From contig JAQXEU010000009.1 in the NCBI GenBank assembly GCA_029250685.1, positions 1 to 64,000 of the forward strand: a stretch of 64,000 bases of DNA, in the 5' to 3' direction. The first letter of the stretch is position 1; each line of letters starts with the position of its first letter. Shown piece after piece: positions 26,888-36,568 of the stretch. Source of the DNA: Polaribacter sp. Lineage in GTDB: Bacteria > Bacteroidota > Bacteroidia > Flavobacteriales > Flavobacteriaceae. The notes below the pieces were generated by a model. It saw only the letters and a list, made by a program, of their open reading frames with translations. It searched no databases and was not told the origin of the DNA. The translations under genes were made by a program, and so were the position numbers.

Positions 26888-27700
26888 ATGAGTGAAGAAG
26901 CAAAAGAAATGTCTTTTTTAGGGCATCTAGAAGAATTACGTTGGCATTTAGTTAGAAGTGCGGTTGTAATATTTGTTTTAGCAATTGTTCTTTTTGTTTT
27001 TAGAGAAGAAATCTACAACAACTTTATTATAGCACACACGCATTCTGATTTTGTTACTTATCGTTTTTTCTGTCAAGTATTTGGAGCAATCGGAATTGAA
27101 AGTAGTTTTTGTGACGTTCAAATACCAAGTAAGCTACAAGCATTATCACCAACACAACAATTAATGAGCTCACTTTGGGTTTCAATGGTATTAGGTGTTA
27201 TTATTGCTTTTCCATATTTATTATGGGAAATGTGGCGATTTATTGCTCCTGGATTGCACAAAACTGAGAGAAATAAATCTAGAGGATTTTTATTTATAGC
27301 TTCTCTTTTGTTTTTTATTGGTGTGCTTTTTAGTTACTATGTAATTATGCCAATGTCTGTATCATTTTTCTATGGATATAAAATTAGCGATAGCATTGTA
27401 AATAACTTTACATTAGATTCTTATATCAGTTTATTTACCAATACAATGTTAGGTATTTCATTAGTTTTTGAATTACCAGTTGTAATTTATTTCTTATCAA
27501 AATTAGGATTAGTAACGCCAGAATTTTTAAGAAAATACAGAAAACATTCGTTGGTTTTAGTATTAATACTATCAGCAATTATTACTCCGCCAGATGTTGC
27601 GAGTCAAATAATTGTTTCTATACCTATATTAATTTTATATGAAGTTGGAATTTACATTTCTGGTTTCGTTCAAAAAAGACAATTAAAAAATGCCAAATAA
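26888..27700 (+). CDS. tatC: Sec-independent protein translocase TatC
   Basis: TatC is the six-helix membrane receptor for twin-arginine signal peptides. It shows the N-terminal FLGHLEELRWHLVRS, the conserved PYLLWEMWRFIAPGL and SAIITPPDVASQ. At 270 aa it fits Bacteroidota TatC, with a longer first periplasmic loop. Its ATG directly follows the kdsD stop, and it overlaps the next gene by 11 bp. tatA is not in the window. Confidence 0.97.
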   Translation: MSEEAKEMSFLGHLEELRWHLVRSAVVIFVLAIVLFVFREEIYNNFIIAHTHSDFVTYRFFCQVFGAIGIESSFCDVQIPSKLQALSPTQQLMSSLWVSMVLGVIIAFPYLLWEMWRFIAPGLHKTERNKSRGFLFIASLLFFIGVLFSYYVIMPMSVSFFYGYKISDSIVNNFTLDSYISLFTNTMLGISLVFELPVVIYFLSKLGLVTPEFLRKYRKHSLVLVLILSAIITPPDVASQIIVSIPILILYEVGIYISGFVQKRQLKNAK

Positions 27701-28040
27701 AGTTGAAGAATTTAATGAGTATCGTCAAAAAATGAATGATAAACTCTTAAGCAATGACAACAAAGTTATTAAGAGAATTTTTAATTTAGACACCAATGCT
27801 TATTCTGAAGGTCATTTACCTGTTAAAACAAAAGAGTTATTGGGTTTAGTTGCTTCAGCGGTTTTGCGATGTGATGATTGCATTCAATATCATTTAGAAA
27901 CTGCATATAAAAATGGTGTTTCTAAAGCAGAAATGATGGAAACTATGTCAATAGCTACTTTGGTTGGCGGAACCATTGTAATTCCACATTTACGTAGAGC
28001 TTACGAATATTGGGAAGCATTAGAGCAAAACGATTTATAA
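27690..28040 (+). CDS. carboxymuconolactone decarboxylase/AhpD-like protein
   Basis: The 116-aa all-helical protein has the AhpD-type redox site CDDCIQYHLETAYKNG, with a CxxC pair and the following histidine. MSIATLVGGTIVIPHLRRAYEY completes the domain. Such proteins are peroxidase partners or thiol oxidoreductases; true carboxymuconolactone decarboxylase activity is unlikely given the CxxC. It overlaps tatC by 11 bp. Confidence 0.85.
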   Translation: MPNKVEEFNEYRQKMNDKLLSNDNKVIKRIFNLDTNAYSEGHLPVKTKELLGLVASAVLRCDDCIQYHLETAYKNGVSKAEMMETMSIATLVGGTIVIPHLRRAYEYWEALEQNDL

Positions 28041-28071
28041 TTAAATTAAGAGTTCACTAAATCTCAATTCC

Positions 28072-28079
28072 TATATTTG
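28072..28079 (+). promoter_or_regulatory. -7 box (TATATTTG) 4 nt before lptB
   Basis: It is an exact TAnnTTTG match, with four bases (ACTT) before the ATG at 28084. It would give lptB an internal, leaderless transcript besides read-through from kdsD. Confidence 0.55.
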
Positions 28080-28083
28080 ACTT

Positions 28084-28818
28084 ATGATTTTAAGAGCAGA
28101 TAATATTCAAAAAATTTATGGTAGCCGAAAGGTTGTTCAAGGAATTTCTTTAGAAGTTTCTCAAGGAGAAATTGTAGGTTTATTAGGACCGAATGGCGCA
28201 GGAAAAACCACTTCATTTTATATGATTGTTGGAATGATAAAACCCAACGACGGTCATATTTATTTGGATGATGAAGAAATTACAAATGACCCAATGTACA
28301 AGCGTGCTCAAAAAGGAATTGGATATTTAGCACAAGAAGCATCCGTTTTTAGAAAATTATCTGTTGAAGACAATATTATGTCAGTTTTAGAATTTACTGG
28401 CAGAACAAAAAAAGAACGTAAGGAAAAATTAGAATCTTTAATAGAAGAATTTAGTTTAGGTCATGTACGTAAAAACAAAGGTGAATTGTTATCTGGTGGA
28501 GAACGTAGAAGAACAGAAATTGCTCGTTGTTTAGCTTCTGATCCAAAATTCATTTTATTGGATGAACCTTTTGCAGGTGTTGATCCGATTGCTGTTGAAG
28601 ATATTCAAAGTATTGTTGCGCAACTTAAAAACAGAAATATTGGCATTCTTATTACTGATCATGATGTTCAAGCAACATTAGCAATTACCGATAAAACTTT
28701 TTTAATGTATCAAGGAAGTATTCTTAAAAGCGGAACGCCAGAAGAATTAGCTGCGGATGAAACAGTTAGAAAAGTATATCTTGGTAAAGATTTCGAATTG
28801 AAAAAGAAGAAGTTTTAA
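28084..28818 (+). CDS. lptB: LPS export ABC transporter ATP-binding protein LptB
   Basis: LptB powers LPS extraction from the inner membrane through LptFG and the Lpt bridge. Walker [11 protein letters not shown]-loop ([13 protein letters not shown]), signature LSGGERRR, Walker B with DEPFAGVDP and switch histidine (ITDHDV) are all present. At 244 aa it is of normal length. It sits 43 bases after the AhpD-like gene and overlaps the convergent pssA by 4 bp. Confidence 0.96.
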   Translation: MILRADNIQKIYGSRKVVQGISLEVSQGEIVGLLGPNGAGKTTSFYMIVGMIKPNDGHIYLDDEEITNDPMYKRAQKGIGYLAQEASVFRKLSVEDNIMSVLEFTGRTKKERKEKLESLIEEFSLGHVRKNKGELLSGGERRRTEIARCLASDPKFILLDEPFAGVDPIAVEDIQSIVAQLKNRNIGILITDHDVQATLAITDKTFLMYQGSILKSGTPEELAADETVRKVYLGKDFELKKKKF

Positions 28819-29558
28819 GCTTTTTTCTTACTCAAATTACTTCCTACAGAAAGAAGTACATATAAAATAATTACTAACGGAATAGAAATAACTTCTAACG
28901 TTAAAATCATAATTATTGAAGCTACTAAAAAAACATATTTCAATAGATTTTCTTTAACTCCGTATGATTTAAACTTTAATGAAAATAAAGGGATTTCCGC
29001 ATTCATTAAAAAACTCAAGACTAACGTTACTCCTATTAAGAAATAATTGTTTTGCACTAAATCAATAAAAAATTGATTGTCAGAATACAACGGAATTAAC
29101 GGTAAAGCAATTACAAACAAACTCATTGCTGGGGTTGGCATTCCAATAAAAGAATCTGACTGACGTGTATCAATATTAAATTTAGCTAAACGATAACAAG
29201 CGGCTAAAGTTAGGATTAAACCAAAATATGGAAAATATCCTGTACTAAAAGAAGCAATATTTAAAGTGTCTGCCGATTTTTCAAATAAATTTAATGAGTT
29301 TTCTTGCAACAAAGTAAACATTATAATTCCAGGAACTACTCCACTCGTAACCATATCTGCTAACGAATCTAATTGTTTTCCTAATTCACCAGAAACTTTA
29401 AGTAATCTTGCTGCAAATCCATCAAGAAAATCAAGTATAATCCCTGTAGTTACAGATAAAGCTGCAATTTCAAAATTTCCATTTACTGCAGCAATAGTTG
29501 CAATTGTTCCACACAATAAATTTCCTAAAGTAATTAAATTGGGAATGTGTTTTTTCAT
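28815..29558 (-). CDS. pssA: CDP-diacylglycerol-serine O-phosphatidyltransferase
   Basis: PssA makes phosphatidylserine, the precursor of phosphatidylethanolamine. The CDP-alcohol phosphatidyltransferase motif DGx2ARx8Gx3Dx3D is complete at about residues 46-67 (DGFAARLLK... DSLAD). It has about seven hydrophobic helices in 247 aa. It converges with lptB, sharing four bases, with no terminator between them. Confidence 0.95.
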   Translation of the reverse strand: MKKHIPNLITLGNLLCGTIATIAAVNGNFEIAALSVTTGIILDFLDGFAARLLKVSGELGKQLDSLADMVTSGVVPGIIMFTLLQENSLNLFEKSADTLNIASFSTGYFPYFGLILTLAACYRLAKFNIDTRQSDSFIGMPTPAMSLFVIALPLIPLYSDNQFFIDLVQNNYFLIGVTLVLSFLMNAEIPLFSLKFKSYGVKENLLKYVFLVASIIMILTLEVISIPLVIILYVLLSVGSNLSKKKA

Positions 29559-29666
29559 CTTGTTGGGTTGGTTTATGAAGCGAAAATAAGAAAATCAATT
29601 TGCTCTGATTTCAATTTCCTTCTTTTTTTATCATCTTTGTGTTTCAAATTGTTTTAAAAAAAATTT

Positions 29667-30662
29667 ATGCCAATATTAAAATCTGATTTTAACCCTTCAT
29701 TGCCATTTAGAAATGGTCATTTAAACACTGTTTATAGGCCTTTATTTATGAAAGAAATTTGTAATTATACACGAAAGCGTATAAATACTTGGGATAATGA
29801 TTTTATAGATTTAGATTTTTCAACTGTAAACTCAAATACATTGGCAATTTTAATTCATGGTTTAGAAGGTAGTTCAGAATCTAAATATATGATTTCTACC
29901 GCAAATGAATTAAATACTAAAAAAATTGATGCTGTTTCTATTAATTTACGTGGATGTAGTGGCGAAGATAATTTGTTACTAGGAACATATCATAGTGGAA
30001 AAACAGAAGATGTTGAGTTTATTGTGAATCATATTTTAAAAACTTATGATTATGAAAATATTATTATAATAGGGTTTAGTTTAGGAGGAAACTTAACCTT
30101 AAAATATTTGGGAGAGTTTTCTGAAACACTTTCACCAAAAATAAAAGGAGCTATTGCAACATCTGTTCCTATTGACATTGAGAGTTCTGAAAGAGAAATG
30201 GATAAATTAAAAAACAAACTTTATATAGAAGGGTTTTTAAAAACCATCCGATTGAAAGTACTAGAGAAATCTTATAAATTTCCTGAGTTTGAACTCGATA
30301 AAGACAAACTTTTTAAAGCAAAGAAGTTTAAACATTTAGAATATTTATATACCGTTCCAGTTTTTGGATTTGAAAGTCCAGAAGATTATTGGAAAAAAGC
30401 AAGCTCAAAACCCTATTTATCTAAAATAAAATTACCTACACTACTCATTAATGCTGAAGATGATTCCTTTTTAGGAAAAGAATGTTTTCCTTATGAAGAA
30501 GCAGGAGATTCTGAAACTTTTTTTTTAGAGGTTACTAAATATGGTGGTCATGTTGGATTCTTATCAACCTTTAAGCAAGAAGAAAGTAGATGGTTAGAAA
30601 AACGCATAAGTAGATTTATTGATGAAAATATTGAAATCAAAATTGAACAAACAATATCTTAA
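29667..30662 (+). CDS. YheT-family alpha/beta hydrolase
   Basis: The 331-aa protein begins with the family pattern FRNGHLNTVYRPLF. It has the oxyanion segment ILIHGLEGSSESKY, the nucleophile elbow GFSLGGNLTLKYLGE and a C-terminal histidine (KYGGHVGFL) with an acid in NAEDDSFLG. It is an esterase/hydrolase of unassigned substrate. It has its own upstream region. Confidence 0.9.
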   Translation: MPILKSDFNPSLPFRNGHLNTVYRPLFMKEICNYTRKRINTWDNDFIDLDFSTVNSNTLAILIHGLEGSSESKYMISTANELNTKKIDAVSINLRGCSGEDNLLLGTYHSGKTEDVEFIVNHILKTYDYENIIIIGFSLGGNLTLKYLGEFSETLSPKIKGAIATSVPIDIESSEREMDKLKNKLYIEGFLKTIRLKVLEKSYKFPEFELDKDKLFKAKKFKHLEYLYTVPVFGFESPEDYWKKASSKPYLSKIKLPTLLINAEDDSFLGKECFPYEEAGDSETFFLEVTKYGGHVGFLSTFKQEESRWLEKRISRFIDENIEIKIEQTIS

Positions 30663-30718
30663 GTTAACAATGGTTATTATAATAGGATTTTAGATATTTG
30701 TCATAAGCAATTTTTATT

Positions 30719-31789
30719 TTGAAAAAACTTTATTTCATATTTTTTATATTTTATTCACTTCAACTATCTGCGCAAACTTTTAGAAATTATTCAAACGAAT
30801 TTTTAAATATTGGTGTTGATGCCAGATCTTTAGGAATGAGTAGATCTGTGGTTGCTACCAGTAACGATATAAATGCAATTTACTGGAATCCAGCTGGTTT
30901 AGTAAATCTAGAAGATTACGAGGGTTCATTAATGCATGCATCATATTTTGCAGGAATTGCTAATTATAATTATGCTGCAATTGCGTTACCTATTGATGAT
31001 AAAAGTGCAATTGGAATTTCAATTATTCGTTTTGGAGTTGATGACATTTTAAACACAACTGAACTTATTGATAATCAAGGAAATATCAATTTTAATAGAG
31101 TTAGTCTTTTTTCTGCTGCAGATTATGCCTTCACGATTTCTTATGCTAGAAATTTAATTTTTAAAGACATGTATTTTGGAGTTAACACCAAAGTAATTAG
31201 AAGAATTATTGGTGATTTTGCTTCTTCTTGGGGATTTGGATTTGATGCCGGTATTCAATTTGAAAGAAACGATTGGAAGTTTGGTTTAATGATTAGAGAT
31301 ATTACAACAACTTATAATACTTGGAGTATTGATGAAGTTGAATTTGATAAAATTAAGAATTCAATTCCGGGTCAAAATCAAGAATTACCTGAAACTACAG
31401 AACTTACAAAACCTAAAATTCAGCTTGGTATTGCACGAAAATTTAGAGTTGCTAGAGATTTCCATTTATTAACAGAAATCAATTTAAACATGCGCTTTGC
31501 ACAAACAAATGATGTTATTTCATCAAATGTAACTAGTTTAGATCCTACTTTTGGGTTTGAGCTTGATTATACAGATTTAATTTATTTACGTGGTGGAATT
31601 GGAAACATTCAAAATACAACTCAGTTTGATGGAAGTAAATCAGTATCACTACAACCAAATTTTGGAGTTGGGTTTAAATACAACGGAATTCAAGTTGATT
31701 ATGCATTAACGAATATTGGAAGTGTTGGAAATGCGCTGTATTCAAACATTTTTTCTATCAAAATTGATTATAAATTCTTTAGAAATTAA
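30719..31789 (+). CDS. PorV/PorQ-family outer-membrane protein
   Basis: A signal peptide (ends LSAQ) is followed by a FadL-like barrel. The diagnostic N-terminal segment is NIGVDARSLGMSRSVVATSNDINAIYWNPAGL, and the end is YALTNIGSVGNALYSNIFSIKIDYKF. The family includes T9SS partners PorV and PorQ. At 356 aa I cannot say which role this copy has; true PorV usually sits beside porU. It starts at TTG (30719). The next gene follows after five bases, so they are probably cotranscribed. Confidence 0.85.
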   Translation: MKKLYFIFFIFYSLQLSAQTFRNYSNEFLNIGVDARSLGMSRSVVATSNDINAIYWNPAGLVNLEDYEGSLMHASYFAGIANYNYAAIALPIDDKSAIGISIIRFGVDDILNTTELIDNQGNINFNRVSLFSAADYAFTISYARNLIFKDMYFGVNTKVIRRIIGDFASSWGFGFDAGIQFERNDWKFGLMIRDITTTYNTWSIDEVEFDKIKNSIPGQNQELPETTELTKPKIQLGIARKFRVARDFHLLTEINLNMRFAQTNDVISSNVTSLDPTFGFELDYTDLIYLRGGIGNIQNTTQFDGSKSVSLQPNFGVGFKYNGIQVDYALTNIGSVGNALYSNIFSIKIDYKFFRN

Positions 31790-31794
31790 TTATA

Positions 31795-32973
31795 ATGAAA
31801 ACTAAATTCACTTTTTTATTTCTAATCTTATTTGTTGTTCAAATTACATTTTCTCAATATAAAAAAATACCTGATAAAGCAGAGGTAAGTATAATTACAG
31901 CTGGACCTGGAAAAGTATTATACGAAGGTTTCGGACATAGTGCTATTAGAGTGAAGTCTGTTGATTTTGATTTTATATATAACTACGGTTTTTTCGATTT
32001 TAATGCACCCAATTTTTACCTCAATTTTACTAAGGGAAAAATGCTTTATAAATTAGAACGCTACCCTTTTCATTATTTTGTTAGAAGTTCTCAAAGAGAT
32101 AAACGTTGGGTAAAAGAGCAAGTTTTAGATTTAAAGTGGTCTGAAAAACAACAATTTTTTGAATATTTAGAGAACAATGCAAAACCAGATAATGCCACTT
32201 ATTTATACGATCCTTTTTTTAATAATTGTGCGACAATTATAAGAGAGATTGCTGAGAATGTTCTAAAAAATAAAATTATTTTTCAGAGCAATTACCTTAA
32301 AGATGGTCAGTCTTTTAGACAATTAATGAATATAGAAATTCCTTGGAATACTTGGGGAAGTTTTGGTATTAACTTAGCTTTAGGACGCAAATTAGATCAA
32401 GTGGCAACCGCTAAACAATATATGTATTTACCAGATTATGTATATAGTGGATTTAAAAATGCAAAAATAATTAGAAACGGAAATTATAAGGGTTTGATAA
32501 AAACTGATCGCTATATATTAAAATTTAATGAATTAAAAATTGAACCTTCTTTTCTTAATCCATTTTTAGTTTTCACATTGTTATTATTAATTGGAGTTTT
32601 TATTACCTACAAAGATGTAAAAAGAAAAAAAAGAACAAAATGGTTTGATTTTTTATTGTTCTTTTCAACAGGGATAATCGGTTTATTAATCGTATTTCTC
32701 TGGTTTTTCACAAATCACTCTACTACCCCAATCAACTTTAATTTTTTATGGGCTTTTGCTCCAAATATAATTATTGCTTTTTATCTTTTGAAAGAAAACC
32801 CAAAATTATGGGTAAAAACATATCTTAAAATTTTGATTATTTTACTTTTAAGTATTGCTTTTATTTGGATTGGGAAAATACAGTTATTACCATTTGCAAT
32901 TTTGCCAATTATATTACTATTACTTATTCGCTTTTTTTATTTATCAAAAAAATTATTGTCCTTTAAGGAGTAG
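31795..32973 (+). CDS. DUF4105/Lnb-like membrane protein
   Basis: A signal peptide or anchor (residues 1-20) is followed by a DUF4105 domain, now called the Lnb N-terminal periplasmic domain. Its conserved His48 (EGFGHSAIRV) and Cys145 (FNNCATI) form a likely catalytic pair. The C-terminal 140 residues hold four or five hydrophobic helices. Lnb enzymes move an acyl chain onto the lipoprotein N-terminus. That activity here is inferred from family, and would suit a lipoprotein-rich phylum. It overlaps the convergent sugar-transferase gene by 21 bp. Confidence 0.82.
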   Translation: MKTKFTFLFLILFVVQITFSQYKKIPDKAEVSIITAGPGKVLYEGFGHSAIRVKSVDFDFIYNYGFFDFNAPNFYLNFTKGKMLYKLERYPFHYFVRSSQRDKRWVKEQVLDLKWSEKQQFFEYLENNAKPDNATYLYDPFFNNCATIIREIAENVLKNKIIFQSNYLKDGQSFRQLMNIEIPWNTWGSFGINLALGRKLDQVATAKQYMYLPDYVYSGFKNAKIIRNGNYKGLIKTDRYILKFNELKIEPSFLNPFLVFTLLLLIGVFITYKDVKRKKRTKWFDFLLFFSTGIIGLLIVFLWFFTNHSTTPINFNFLWAFAPNIIIAFYLLKENPKLWVKTYLKILIILLLSIAFIWIGKIQLLPFAILPIILLLLIRFFYLSKKLLSFKE

Positions 32974-34278
32974 GACTGTAGAAATAGTCTTTATAAGTAT
33001 TTTAAAATTAAGAAATGAGCTTCTTTCTTTTATGTAAAACAAATCGTATCGTAATTTTGTTTCTTGTTCCTCTATTGTATTGGCATAAGGATAATTTACT
33101 TGTGCCCATCCAGTTAACCCAGGTCTAACAACATGTCTAATAGCGTAAAAAGGTATTTTTTCTTCTAATTCTTTAACAAACTCAGGTCTTTCTGGTCTTG
33201 GCCCAATTAGGCTCATTTCTCCTTTTAAAATATTAAAAAACTGAGGGAATTCATCTAATCGTGTTGTTCTCAAAAACTTTCCAAATGATGTTATTCTAGA
33301 ATCATTTTTTTGCGCCCAAATAGCTCCATTTTTTTCTGCATCCACTACCATAGAACGAAGTTTTAATATTTTAAAAATTTCACCTTTAAATCCAACTCTA
33401 TTCTGTGTATAAAACAGTGCCCCTCTATTACCAATTAAATTAGCTATGAACAACAAAGGCAAGATGGCTATAAAGAAGCTGATGCCAATTAAAGAAATAA
33501 CTATATCAATAACTCTTTGCATAAAATGATAAAAATGATTATCATTATTTTTACTAAAGTTTATTTGTTTATAAAAGTTATAGTCTAAATGATCCCTAGG
33601 AACTCTATCTGTCACCTCCTCATAATAGGTTTCAAAACTTTTAATATTAATACCTTCTTTAAAAAGTGAAATTAACTGTTTGTTTAAATTCTTTATTATT
33701 TCTTTTGAAAAACCAGAAGTAGAAATTACAATTTCTGAAGCTAAACTTGAATGAACCAATTCGATTAAATCAACAGTTTTTACATCATGAAAATTACTCA
33801 ATTTATTTATTTCAGTATTAGAAACATACGAAGCTATATTATGGAAATTTTTAAATTGAATTAATTCAATCAATTTCTCTGTTGCCAAAGAATCTCCCAC
33901 TACAACTATTGTTTTAAAATATTTTGGCGAAAAAAAGATCCAGATATAAAAGAGCCTCCAAATGATTGTCGGTATAGATATTAATAGGAAAAAGTAAATT
34001 ATTTGTAATCTATTCTCAGGTAAGGATGGTGCTATGTAAGGAGAAAAAACATACAACAAAGTTGTTATTATTGATGTTATAAAAACACTTTTAAAAACTA
34101 AAAAGTTATTGTTGGAAACATTTAAATTATATAATTGAAATATTTGGCCAAAAAGCAAATAATATGTGATTAAAAGTAAAAACCAGCTGTAAACTAGATC
34201 ATTTGATAAATCTATATAGTTAAAATCTGTATAAATAGATGCTACAGAAATACTCAACACAATAGTAAAAACATCCAC
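32953..34278 (-). CDS. polyprenyl glycosylphosphotransferase (exopolysaccharide sugar transferase)
   Basis: Four or five N-terminal helices lead to a Rossmann-like middle (TIVVVGDSLATEKLIELI), a membrane helix (about 240-265) and the bacterial sugar transferase domain. Motifs there include LKLRSMVVDAE, RITSFGKFLRTTRLDEFPQ, SLIGPRPERPE and VRPGLTGWAQV. It starts glycan synthesis by moving a sugar phosphate to undecaprenyl phosphate. GTG at 34278 is the only standard start. The frame stays open and protein-like upstream to 34353 (FFKNEERKVLLRTVDVF), so a non-standard start is possible. Confidence 0.88.
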   Translation of the reverse strand: MDVFTIVLSISVASIYTDFNYIDLSNDLVYSWFLLLITYYLLFGQIFQLYNLNVSNNNFLVFKSVFITSIITTLLYVFSPYIAPSLPENRLQIIYFFLLISIPTIIWRLFYIWIFFSPKYFKTIVVVGDSLATEKLIELIQFKNFHNIASYVSNTEINKLSNFHDVKTVDLIELVHSSLASEIVISTSGFSKEIIKNLNKQLISLFKEGINIKSFETYYEEVTDRVPRDHLDYNFYKQINFSKNNDNHFYHFMQRVIDIVISLIGISFFIAILPLLFIANLIGNRGALFYTQNRVGFKGEIFKILKLRSMVVDAEKNGAIWAQKNDSRITSFGKFLRTTRLDEFPQFFNILKGEMSLIGPRPERPEFVKELEEKIPFYAIRHVVRPGLTGWAQVNYPYANTIEEQETKLRYDLFYIKERSSFLNFKILIKTISTVLLLKGQ

Positions 34279-34328
34279 TGTTCTAAGTAATACTTTTCTT
34301 TCTTCATTCTTAAAAAATAGGTATCTAA

Positions 34329-34336
34329 CAAATATA
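34329..34336 (-). promoter_or_regulatory. -7 box (TATATTTG) of the sugar-transferase gene
   Basis: It is an exact TAnnTTTG match on the minus strand, 50 nt before the GTG start. If used, coding sequence must begin downstream of about 34323, limiting how far the protein can extend. Confidence 0.45.
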
Positions 34337-34389
34337 AGTAATTTAAAGAAGTTTTAACAATTCTTAGGTATTATAAATTCATATTTCTT

Positions 34390-34397
34390 TACTTTTG
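34390..34397 (+). promoter_or_regulatory. -7 box (TACTTTTG) of the formimidoyltransferase gene
   Basis: It is an exact TAnnTTTG match, 23 nt before the ATG at 34421. Confidence 0.45.
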
Positions 34398-34420
34398 AAA
34401 TCAACAAAAAAAAACGAATA

Positions 34421-36103
34421 ATGAACAAGCAAATCATAGAGTGCGTCCCAAATATTAGTGAAGGAAAAGATCTCACCAAAATTCATACAATTGCAAATGT
34501 TGTAAAAGAAGTTGATGGTGTTAAATTATTGGATGTTGATCCTGGGAAAGCAACAAACAGAACCGTTATAACATTTGTTGGAGAACCTAAAAATGTGATT
34601 GAAGCCGCTTTTAGATTGATAAAAAAAGCATCCGAATTAATTGATATGAGCAAACAAACTGGAGAACATCCACGTTTTGGAGCAACAGATGTTTGCCCTT
34701 TAGTACCAATTGCAAATATCTCTATGGAAGAAACAGCTAGTTTTGCCCATCAATTAGGAGAACGTGTTGGAGAAGAATTAGGTATTTCTGGATATTTTTA
34801 CGAAAATGCAGCAACTTCTGACGAAAGAAAAAATTTAGCAACAGTTCGCTCTGGCGAATATGAAGGATTAAAAGATAAATTAAATAACCCAAACTGGAAA
34901 CCCGATTTTGGTCCATCAAAATTTAATCAAAAAGTAATATCTTCTGGAGTTACCGCAATTTCTGCTCGTGATTTTTTAATCGCATACAACGTAAATTTAA
35001 ATTCTACCTCTACTAGACGTGCTAACGCAATTGCTTTTGACATTCGTGAAAACGGAAGAGTAAAATTAGTTGATGGAAAAAAAGTCTTAGATAAGAATGG
35101 AGAAGCAGAAAGAATTCCCGGAAAATTAAAAGCCGTAAAAGGAATTGGTTGGTATATTGACGAATATGGAATTGCTCAAATTTCTTACAACTTAACAAAT
35201 ATTACTATCACTTCAATGCACGAAGCTTTTTACGAAACTGATTTAGCTGCTAAAAAACGTGGATTACGCGTGACTGGTTCAGAATTAATAGGCTTAGTTC
35301 CTCTACAAGCCATGTTAGATGCAGCAGATTTTTATTTAACAAAACAACAACGTTCTTTAGGAATTAGTGATCGTGAAAAAATTAAAATTGCTGTAAAATC
35401 TCTAGGTTTAGACGATTTAAAACCTTTCAATCCGAAAGAACGGATTATTGAATATGTAATGAATGCAGATGCAGATAAAAAATTAGTAGATTTTTCTGTG
35501 AAAGATTTCGCAGAAGAAACGGCTTCAGAATCTATGGCACCAGGTGGAGGAAGCATTGCTGCTTATGTAGGAACTTTAGGTGTTTCTTTAGGTACAATGG
35601 TTGCTAATTTATCTGCACATAAACCAGGTTGGGATGATAAATGGAAATACTTTTCTGATTGGGCTGAAAAAGGTCAGAAATATAAAAATGAATTGTTGTT
35701 TTTAGTTGATGAAGACACCAATGCTTTTAATAAAATTATTGACGGATTTCGTTTACCAAAAACTACTGAGGAAGAAAAGGAAATTAGAAAACAAGCAGTT
35801 GAAGAAGCTACAAAATACGCAACTGAAATTCCGTTTAAAGTAATGGAAACTGCTTACAATTCTATGGAGGTAATGTTAGAAATGGCGAAAAACGGATTAC
35901 AAAATTCGATTTCTGATGCCGGAGTTGGCGCATTATGTGCAAGAACTTCTGTTATTGGAGCATATTTTAATGTTCGCATCAATGCAAAAGATATTAAGGA
36001 TAAGGAATTTGCAACTAAAATTCTTGCTGACGCAAAAGAAATTTATAACAAAACGATTGCCTTAGAACAAGAAATGATGGTAATTATTGATGCGAAAATT
36101 TAG
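34421..36103 (+). CDS. bifunctional glutamate formimidoyltransferase/formimidoyl-THF cyclodeaminase
   Basis: The enzyme ends histidine degradation by passing the formimino group from formiminoglutamate to tetrahydrofolate, then releasing ammonia. The N-terminal transferase domain (about 1-330) starts with ECVPNISEGKD and contains GEHPRFGATDVCPLVP. The C-terminal cyclodeaminase domain (about 350-560) has the SMAPGGGSIAAYVGTL loop. The fused form is like mammalian FTCD. At 560 aa it is complete. No hut genes adjoin it. Confidence 0.94.
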   Translation: MNKQIIECVPNISEGKDLTKIHTIANVVKEVDGVKLLDVDPGKATNRTVITFVGEPKNVIEAAFRLIKKASELIDMSKQTGEHPRFGATDVCPLVPIANISMEETASFAHQLGERVGEELGISGYFYENAATSDERKNLATVRSGEYEGLKDKLNNPNWKPDFGPSKFNQKVISSGVTAISARDFLIAYNVNLNSTSTRRANAIAFDIRENGRVKLVDGKKVLDKNGEAERIPGKLKAVKGIGWYIDEYGIAQISYNLTNITITSMHEAFYETDLAAKKRGLRVTGSELIGLVPLQAMLDAADFYLTKQQRSLGISDREKIKIAVKSLGLDDLKPFNPKERIIEYVMNADADKKLVDFSVKDFAEETASESMAPGGGSIAAYVGTLGVSLGTMVANLSAHKPGWDDKWKYFSDWAEKGQKYKNELLFLVDEDTNAFNKIIDGFRLPKTTEEEKEIRKQAVEEATKYATEIPFKVMETAYNSMEVMLEMAKNGLQNSISDAGVGALCARTSVIGAYFNVRINAKDIKDKEFATKILADAKEIYNKTIALEQEMMVIIDAKI

Positions 36104-36106
36104 TAT

Positions 36107-36568
36107 ATGTTAGACACTTCTATTATTCCATTTGAAGAAAAATACTCAAATGATTTTTACAATTTAAATGTAGAATGGCTTGAGAAATATTTTTATGTAG
36201 AACCTTATGATAAAAAGGTATTGAGCAATCCGAAAGAATATATTATTGATAATGGTGGATTTATCTTCTTTGCAAAACACGAAGAAGAAATTGTTGGAAC
36301 TGTTGCGTTAATAAATCAAACAAATTTCTTTGAACTTAGTAAAATGGCAGTCTCACCAAAACATCATGGGTTAAAAATTGGACAAAAATTAATGGATTAT
36401 TGTATTGATTTTGCAAGAAGAAAAGAATGGAAAAGTATTACTTTGTATTCTCATAGAACACTAGTTCCAGCAATCAATTTATATAAGAAAGTAGGTTTTA
36501 AGGAAGTAGAAGTAGAAAAAAATTCACACTACGAAAGAGCAGATATTAAAATGGTTTTAGAATTATAG
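36107..36568 (+). CDS. GNAT-family N-acetyltransferase
   Basis: The 153-aa protein has the acetyl-CoA loop MAVSPKHHGLKIGQKLMDYC and the final AINLYKKVGFKEVE strand-helix of GNAT enzymes. It follows the formimidoyltransferase after three bases and overlaps aroQ's 3' end by 6 bp. The substrate is unknown. Confidence 0.87.
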   Translation: MLDTSIIPFEEKYSNDFYNLNVEWLEKYFYVEPYDKKVLSNPKEYIIDNGGFIFFAKHEEEIVGTVALINQTNFFELSKMAVSPKHHGLKIGQKLMDYCIDFARRKEWKSITLYSHRTLVPAINLYKKVGFKEVEVEKNSHYERADIKMVLEL

